Source: Proteobacteria bacterium UBA6908
GTDB lineage: Bacteria; Pseudomonadota; Gammaproteobacteria; Acidiferrobacterales; UBA6901
Assembly: GCA_002451085.1 (NCBI GenBank)
Contig: DKBE01000070.1
Span: 38,647-47,166, forward strand
DNA: 8,520 bases
Direction of reading: 5' to 3'
The notes beneath the pieces are model-generated. The model did not search any database. It had not been told where the DNA came from and was given only the letters and a program-made list of their open reading frames with translations. Positions 5,530 through 8,520 of the stretch are shown here, piece by piece. The position numbers were made by a program, and so were the translations under genes. Position 1 is the stretch's first letter; the number at the start of each line of letters is the position of its first letter.

Positions 5530-6930
5530 TTATTCGTCGAGACCCAGTTCCTTGAGTTTGCGTGTCAGGGTGTTTCGTCCCCAGCCCAGGCGTACGGCCG
5601 CTTCCTGTTTACGCCCGCCTGTGTGGGCGAGCGCCGCCTGCAATAAAATCCGCTCGAATTCCGGATTCAGTGTTTCCAGGATGTTGCTTTCTCCGTGTGC
5701 CAGCTTCTGTTCGATTAGATTTTTCAGGCCCGCTCGCCAGCCGTCCTGAGTTGCGGCCTGACCATCATCGGAGCTGAGCTCGGGCGGCAAGTCCTCGACA
5801 CGAATCGTTTGACCCGGTGCCATCACTGTGAGCCAGCGACAGGTGTTTTCGAGTTGGCGTACGTTACCCGGCCATGGAAGCCGGGCCAGGGCTGCAGCGG
5901 TTTCCGGCAGCAGTTGTTTCGGTTCAACCGCGAGTTCAGTGGCCGACTGCTTGAGAAAGTAGCGGGCCAGCAGGGGGATGTCCTCGCGACGTGCGCGTAG
6001 CGGCGGCAGGTGAACGCGAATCACGTTGAGGCGATGAAACAGGTCTTCGCGGAAGCGGCCGTCCTTGACGCGTTCTTCGAGGTCCTGGTTGGTGGCCGCG
6101 ATGATGCGCACGTCGGTTTCCACCTGTTCGTGTCCGCCGACCCGGTAGAACTTGCCTTCCGAAAGTACCCGCAGCAGTCGGGTCTGCAGATCGACCGGCA
6201 TATCGCCAATTTCGTCGAGGAAGAGCGTTCCACCGCTGGCCTGTTCGAAGCGCCCCTTGCGCTGGGCAGTGGCACCGGTAAATGCTCCCTTTTCATGTCC
6301 GAACAATTCACTTTCCAGCAACTCCTTGGGAATGGCGGCAATGTTGATGGCAACGAATGATCCGTTGGCACGTGGGCTGTGGCGGTGCAGAGCGCGGGCC
6401 ACGAGCTCCTTGCCAGTACCGGATTCGCCATTGATCAGTACCGTGATGTTGGAACGGCTGAGCCGGCCGATCGCGCGGAATACCTCCTGCATGGCTGGTG
6501 CTTCACCAATGATTTCCGGCAGCTGTTCTTCAATTCCTTCTCTTGCCGGCCGCTGCCGTCGGCGATGTTCGATGGCGCGTCGGGTGAGGCGGACCGCCTC
6601 ATCCATGTCGAAGGGTTTCGGCAGATACTCAAACGCACCGCCGCGGTAGCTGGCGACGGCACTTTCCAGGTCGGAGTGTGCGGTCATGATGATCACCGGC
6701 ACATCGGCAGCCTGGGTGCCCAGGGCCTCAAGCAGCTCCAGCCCACTCATTCCGGGCATGCGAATGTCGGTCAGAATCACGTCCGGTTGCTGGCGTTTCA
6801 GTGCGTCGAGTACCGGCGCGCCGGTTTCGAAGGTGCGAACGGTGATGCCTTCTTTCTGCAGGGCTTTTTCCAGAACCCAGCGGATCGACTGGTCATCATC
6901 AATGACCCAGGCGGTATCCTGTCTAGACAT
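5530..6930 (-). CDS. ntrC: Nitrogen regulation response regulator NtrC (NR-I)
   Basis: A 466-aa sigma-54 activator with all three domains. The receiver (about 5-120) has D11/D12, phospho-acceptor D55 in VILTDIRMPG, and K105. The AAA+ domain (about 138-380) has Walker A GESGTGKE at 168-175, the sigma-54-contacting GAFTGA loop at 215-220, Walker B GGTLFLDEIG at 233-242, and arginine-rich FREDLFHRLN at 293-302. A Fis-type helix-turn-helix lies at about 425-463. When phosphorylated by NtrB under nitrogen limitation it binds enhancers and drives sigma-54 promoters such as that of glnA. The start at 6930 is chosen over upstream in-frame codons because it gives the usual NtrC N-terminus, is preceded by GAGGAG, and overlaps the ntrB end by 8 nt, typical of translational coupling. 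No terminator is visible in the 9 bp before the convergent chrA gene. Confidence 0.97.
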   Translation of the reverse strand: MSRQDTAWVIDDDQSIRWVLEKALQKEGITVRTFETGAPVLDALKRQQPDVILTDIRMPGMSGLELLEALGTQAADVPVIIMTAHSDLESAVASYRGGAFEYLPKPFDMDEAVRLTRRAIEHRRRQRPAREGIEEQLPEIIGEAPAMQEVFRAIGRLSRSNITVLINGESGTGKELVARALHRHSPRANGSFVAINIAAIPKELLESELFGHEKGAFTGATAQRKGRFEQASGGTLFLDEIGDMPVDLQTRLLRVLSEGKFYRVGGHEQVETDVRIIAATNQDLEERVKDGRFREDLFHRLNVIRVHLPPLRARREDIPLLARYFLKQSATELAVEPKQLLPETAAALARLPWPGNVRQLENTCRWLTVMAPGQTIRVEDLPPELSSDDGQAATQDGWRAGLKNLIEQKLAHGESNILETLNPEFERILLQAALAHTGGRKQEAAVRLGWGRNTLTRKLKELGLDE

Positions 6931-8038
6931 GTTGATTCTCCTCGGTAGCAGATCCGGCGGTCGTTCCGGGAGCAGTCCGGATTCCGTTCTCCGCGGATTC
7001 GAACGGCAGATAGATCCGGAACACGGTGCAACCCGGCTGGCTGGTGAATTCGATGACACCGCCGTGCTGGTCGATGATGTCCTGGGCTATGCTCAGGCCC
7101 AGGCCGGTACCGTCGGGCTTGCTGGTCACCATCGGGTAAAAGATTTGTTCGCGCAGTTCTTCGGATATTCCCGGGCCGTTGTCCTCGATGTCGATGCGCG
7201 CGGCCAAACGATGACGCTTCTGGCCAATCGTGAATTGGCGCTCGATCCGGGTGCGCAAGCGGACGATGCCGTCGCCGGAGATAGCCTGGACGGCGTTGCG
7301 TGCAATGTTGAGGATGGCCTGAATCAGCTGATCGGAATCTGCCTGGAGATCGGGAATACTGGGATCGAAATTGCGCTCCACGCGCAGGCGCGGTGAGGCC
7401 TCGGCCAGTATCAATTTGCGAACGTGTTCCATGACCTGATGGATGTTGACCGGCAGCTTGCGCGGCAGGGTCTTGGGTCCGACCATGCGATCAACCAGAT
7501 TTCGCAAGCGGTCGGCCTCGTGCATGATGATGCGGGTATATTCCTTGAGCGATTCGGAAGGCAGCTCGCGTTCCAGCAATTGTGCGGCCCCGCGCAACCC
7601 GCCCAGCGGGTTCTTGATTTCATGTGCCAAACCGCGGATGACCGCACGGCTCGCGGCATGTTGATCATGGCGGGTTTCTTCACGCGCCAGTCGCAACAAG
7701 CGGTCGATCGGATTGATCTCCAGCAACAGGTCAGGTCCGGTCGGAGTGACCGTGCAATCAACCGTGATCCAGCGGCCGACGGGAACACCGAGGCGCAAGC
7801 CATGTTCGGTAAACGGGTGACCGGACAGCAGGGTGGTGTGCATGGCTTCGATGAATGCCTGATTGCGCGGCAACAGGTGGGTCAGAGGCTGGCCCAGTGC
7901 CTGACGGGCGCCGGTCTGCAGCAACATTTCGGCCGACGGGTTGATGGCGCGGATGGTGAGTCCGCCATCGATCAGCAGCACGGCCGTATTCAGGTTCTCC
8001 AGGATGTGCTGGGGCAGATTCTTCGACATGGGTTCCAT
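6923..8038 (-). CDS. ntrB: Nitrogen regulation sensor kinase/phosphatase NtrB (NR-II, GlnL)
   Basis: A 371-aa soluble histidine kinase without membrane segments. An N-terminal PAS-like domain (about 8-115) has LDNL-like HILENLNTAVLLID and AINPSAEMLL. The dimerisation/phosphotransfer domain carries the H-box RGLAHEIKNPLGGLRGAAQL with H139. The ATPase domain has the N-box LNIARNAVQA (N248), G1 DNGPGI (286-291) and G2 DGTGLGLSIA (309-318). It phosphorylates NtrC when nitrogen is short and dephosphorylates it when bound by PII. Two starts are possible: ATG 8038 (used here) and ATG 8029. The latter has GGAA about 8 bases upstream and gives MSKNLPQ, and is at least as likely, since the predicted sigma-54 transcript would leave only about 11 nt before 8038. 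The gene ends 8 nt inside ntrC, and its promoter lies just upstream at 8060-8075. Confidence 0.96.
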   Translation of the reverse strand: MEPMSKNLPQHILENLNTAVLLIDGGLTIRAINPSAEMLLQTGARQALGQPLTHLLPRNQAFIEAMHTTLLSGHPFTEHGLRLGVPVGRWITVDCTVTPTGPDLLLEINPIDRLLRLAREETRHDQHAASRAVIRGLAHEIKNPLGGLRGAAQLLERELPSESLKEYTRIIMHEADRLRNLVDRMVGPKTLPRKLPVNIHQVMEHVRKLILAEASPRLRVERNFDPSIPDLQADSDQLIQAILNIARNAVQAISGDGIVRLRTRIERQFTIGQKRHRLAARIDIEDNGPGISEELREQIFYPMVTSKPDGTGLGLSIAQDIIDQHGGVIEFTSQPGCTVFRIYLPFESAENGIRTAPGTTAGSATEENQHV

Positions 8039-8059
8039 TCCAGTTTCATATTGTCTATT

Positions 8060-8075
8060 AGCAATATCCGCACCA
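8060..8075 (-). promoter_or_regulatory. Sigma-54 (-24/-12) promoter of ntrBC
   Basis: On the minus strand TGGTGCGGATATTGCT matches the sigma-54 consensus TGGCACG-N4-TTGCW at every fixed position except the central CA, which is TG here. The invariant GG and GC have exact spacing. Transcription would begin near 8049, giving an 11- or 20-nt leader depending on the ntrB start. The surrounding DNA is AT-rich, as expected of a promoter. Confidence 0.75.
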
Positions 8076-8136
8076 GAAAATTTTTAATTTAATTTCAATA
8101 TGTTATAAATAGTGCCTGTGATTAGGGACACGTAAA

Positions 8137-8153
8137 TGCACCATCATGGTGCG
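8137..8153. promoter_or_regulatory. NtrC enhancer box upstream of ntrBC
   Basis: TGCACCATCATGGTGCG contains a 15-bp palindrome (GCACCAT-C-ATGGTGC). It matches the known NtrC site pattern GCACY-N5-GGTGC, very close to the E. coli glnA upstream sites. Its centre (8145) is about 96 bp upstream of the predicted sigma-54 start, a normal enhancer distance. A lone half-site GGCACTAT lies on the minus strand at 8109-8116, but its other half is not conserved. Confidence 0.8.
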
Positions 8154-8175
8154 CCCGATTTCCAGGAATGCAAGT

Positions 8176-8208
8176 AAAAAAAACGCCCCCGAGAGGGGGC
8201 GTTTTTTT
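8176..8208. terminator. Bidirectional intrinsic terminator after glnA
   Basis: A GC stem (CGCCCCC paired with GGGGGCG) closes a 4-nt GAGA loop and is flanked by eight A on the left and seven T on the right, so it has a U-tract in both directions. For glnA, which reads right to left, it begins 21 bp after the stop codon. It separates glnA transcripts from the ntrBC promoter region. Confidence 0.9.
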
Positions 8209-8229
8209 GGTCGGACCGAAGCGACTGGA

Positions 8230-8520
8230 TCAGACGCTGTAGTACATATCGAACTCGACCGGGTGCGTGGTCATACGGAACCGGGTGACGTCGGCCATCT
8301 TGAGGTCGATGTAGGCGTCAATCAGGTCGTTGGTGAACACGCCACCGCGGGTCAGGAACTCGCGATCCGCGTCGAGTGCTGCCAGCGCCTGGTCGAGCGC
8401 GTGGCAGACAGTCGGGATCTTCTTTTCCTCTTCCGGCGGCAGATCGTACAGATCCTTGTCGGAGGCCTCGCCCGGATGGATCTTGTTCTGGATGCCGTCC
8501 AGACCGGCCATCATCATGGC
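8230..8520 (-). CDS. glnA: Glutamine synthetase type I, C-terminal part (5' end outside window)
   Basis: The last 96 codons of glnA are present; the frame is open to the right edge and ends with TGA at 8230-8232. The enzyme makes glutamine from glutamate, ammonia and ATP as a cytoplasmic dodecamer. The visible part matches the type I C-terminus: [16 protein letters not shown], then [27 protein letters not shown], and the terminal [11 protein letters not shown]. The Tyr in DLYDLPPEE (codon at 8446-8448) corresponds to the adenylylated Tyr397 of E. coli, so activity is probably controlled by GlnE adenylylation. Gene order glnA-ntrB-ntrC is the classical enteric arrangement, without an intervening gene. 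The active-site N-terminal portion and the promoter lie outside the window. Confidence 0.97.
   Translation of the reverse strand, partial: AMMMAGLDGIQNKIHPGEASDKDLYDLPPEEEKKIPTVCHALDQALAALDADREFLTRGGVFTNDLIDAYIDLKMADVTRFRMTTHPVEFDMYYSV

Noticed and set aside
6931..7059. Upstream extension of ntrC to a 509-aa protein
   Set aside because: The extra 43 residues lie inside the ntrB coding region and are not part of the NtrC family; ATG 6930 has a good ribosome-binding site and gives the usual N-terminus.
8095..8116. Second NtrC box (GGCACTAT half-site on the minus strand)
   Set aside because: Only one half matches; the opposite half reads TATAAC rather than GGTGC, so it is mentioned as a half-site only.

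Overview
The window reads as chromosomal DNA of a GC-rich gammaproteobacterium. The strongest evidence is the glnA-ntrB-ntrC cluster at the right end, with E. coli/Pseudomonas-like domain order, a sigma-54 promoter and an NtrC-type enhancer. No mobile element, CRISPR array, tRNA or rRNA gene is visible.

Left part (1-2927, minus strand): a DASS/SLC13-type anion transporter (1374-2927) lies upstream of a metallohydrolase-like gene of the PHP/DUF3604 type (start at 1292, running off the left edge). An 11-bp-stem hairpin lies in the 81-bp gap between them. Together they look like an uptake-plus-hydrolysis module for an unidentified organic anion. Middle (2928-4233): a 243-bp divergent control region holds several palindromes. 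It is followed on the plus strand by a Crp/Fnr-family regulator (3171-3920) and a tightly linked small two-helix membrane protein of unknown function (3925-4233). The best palindrome has the form TGTCG-N6-CGACA. This resembles the operator of CooA, and the regulator carries a CooA-like Arg-Gln at its recognition helix but lacks the CooA heme ligands and key cAMP ligands of CRP. A ChrA-type two-domain transporter follows (4297-5520).

Right part (5530-8520, minus strand): ntrC (466 aa), ntrB (overlapping ntrC by 8 nt), a regulatory gap, and the 3' end of glnA including the adenylylation tyrosine. The glnA-ntrB gap holds a bidirectional terminator, an NtrC-box palindrome and a sigma-54 -24/-12 element at near-ideal spacing. 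This predicts nitrogen-responsive autoregulation of ntrBC separate from glnA read-through.

The least ordinary part is the transporter / metallohydrolase / orphan Crp-Fnr regulator locus: its substrate and signal are unknown, but an operator can be predicted. The nitrogen-control part is well understood, and its control sites are unusually clear in raw sequence.
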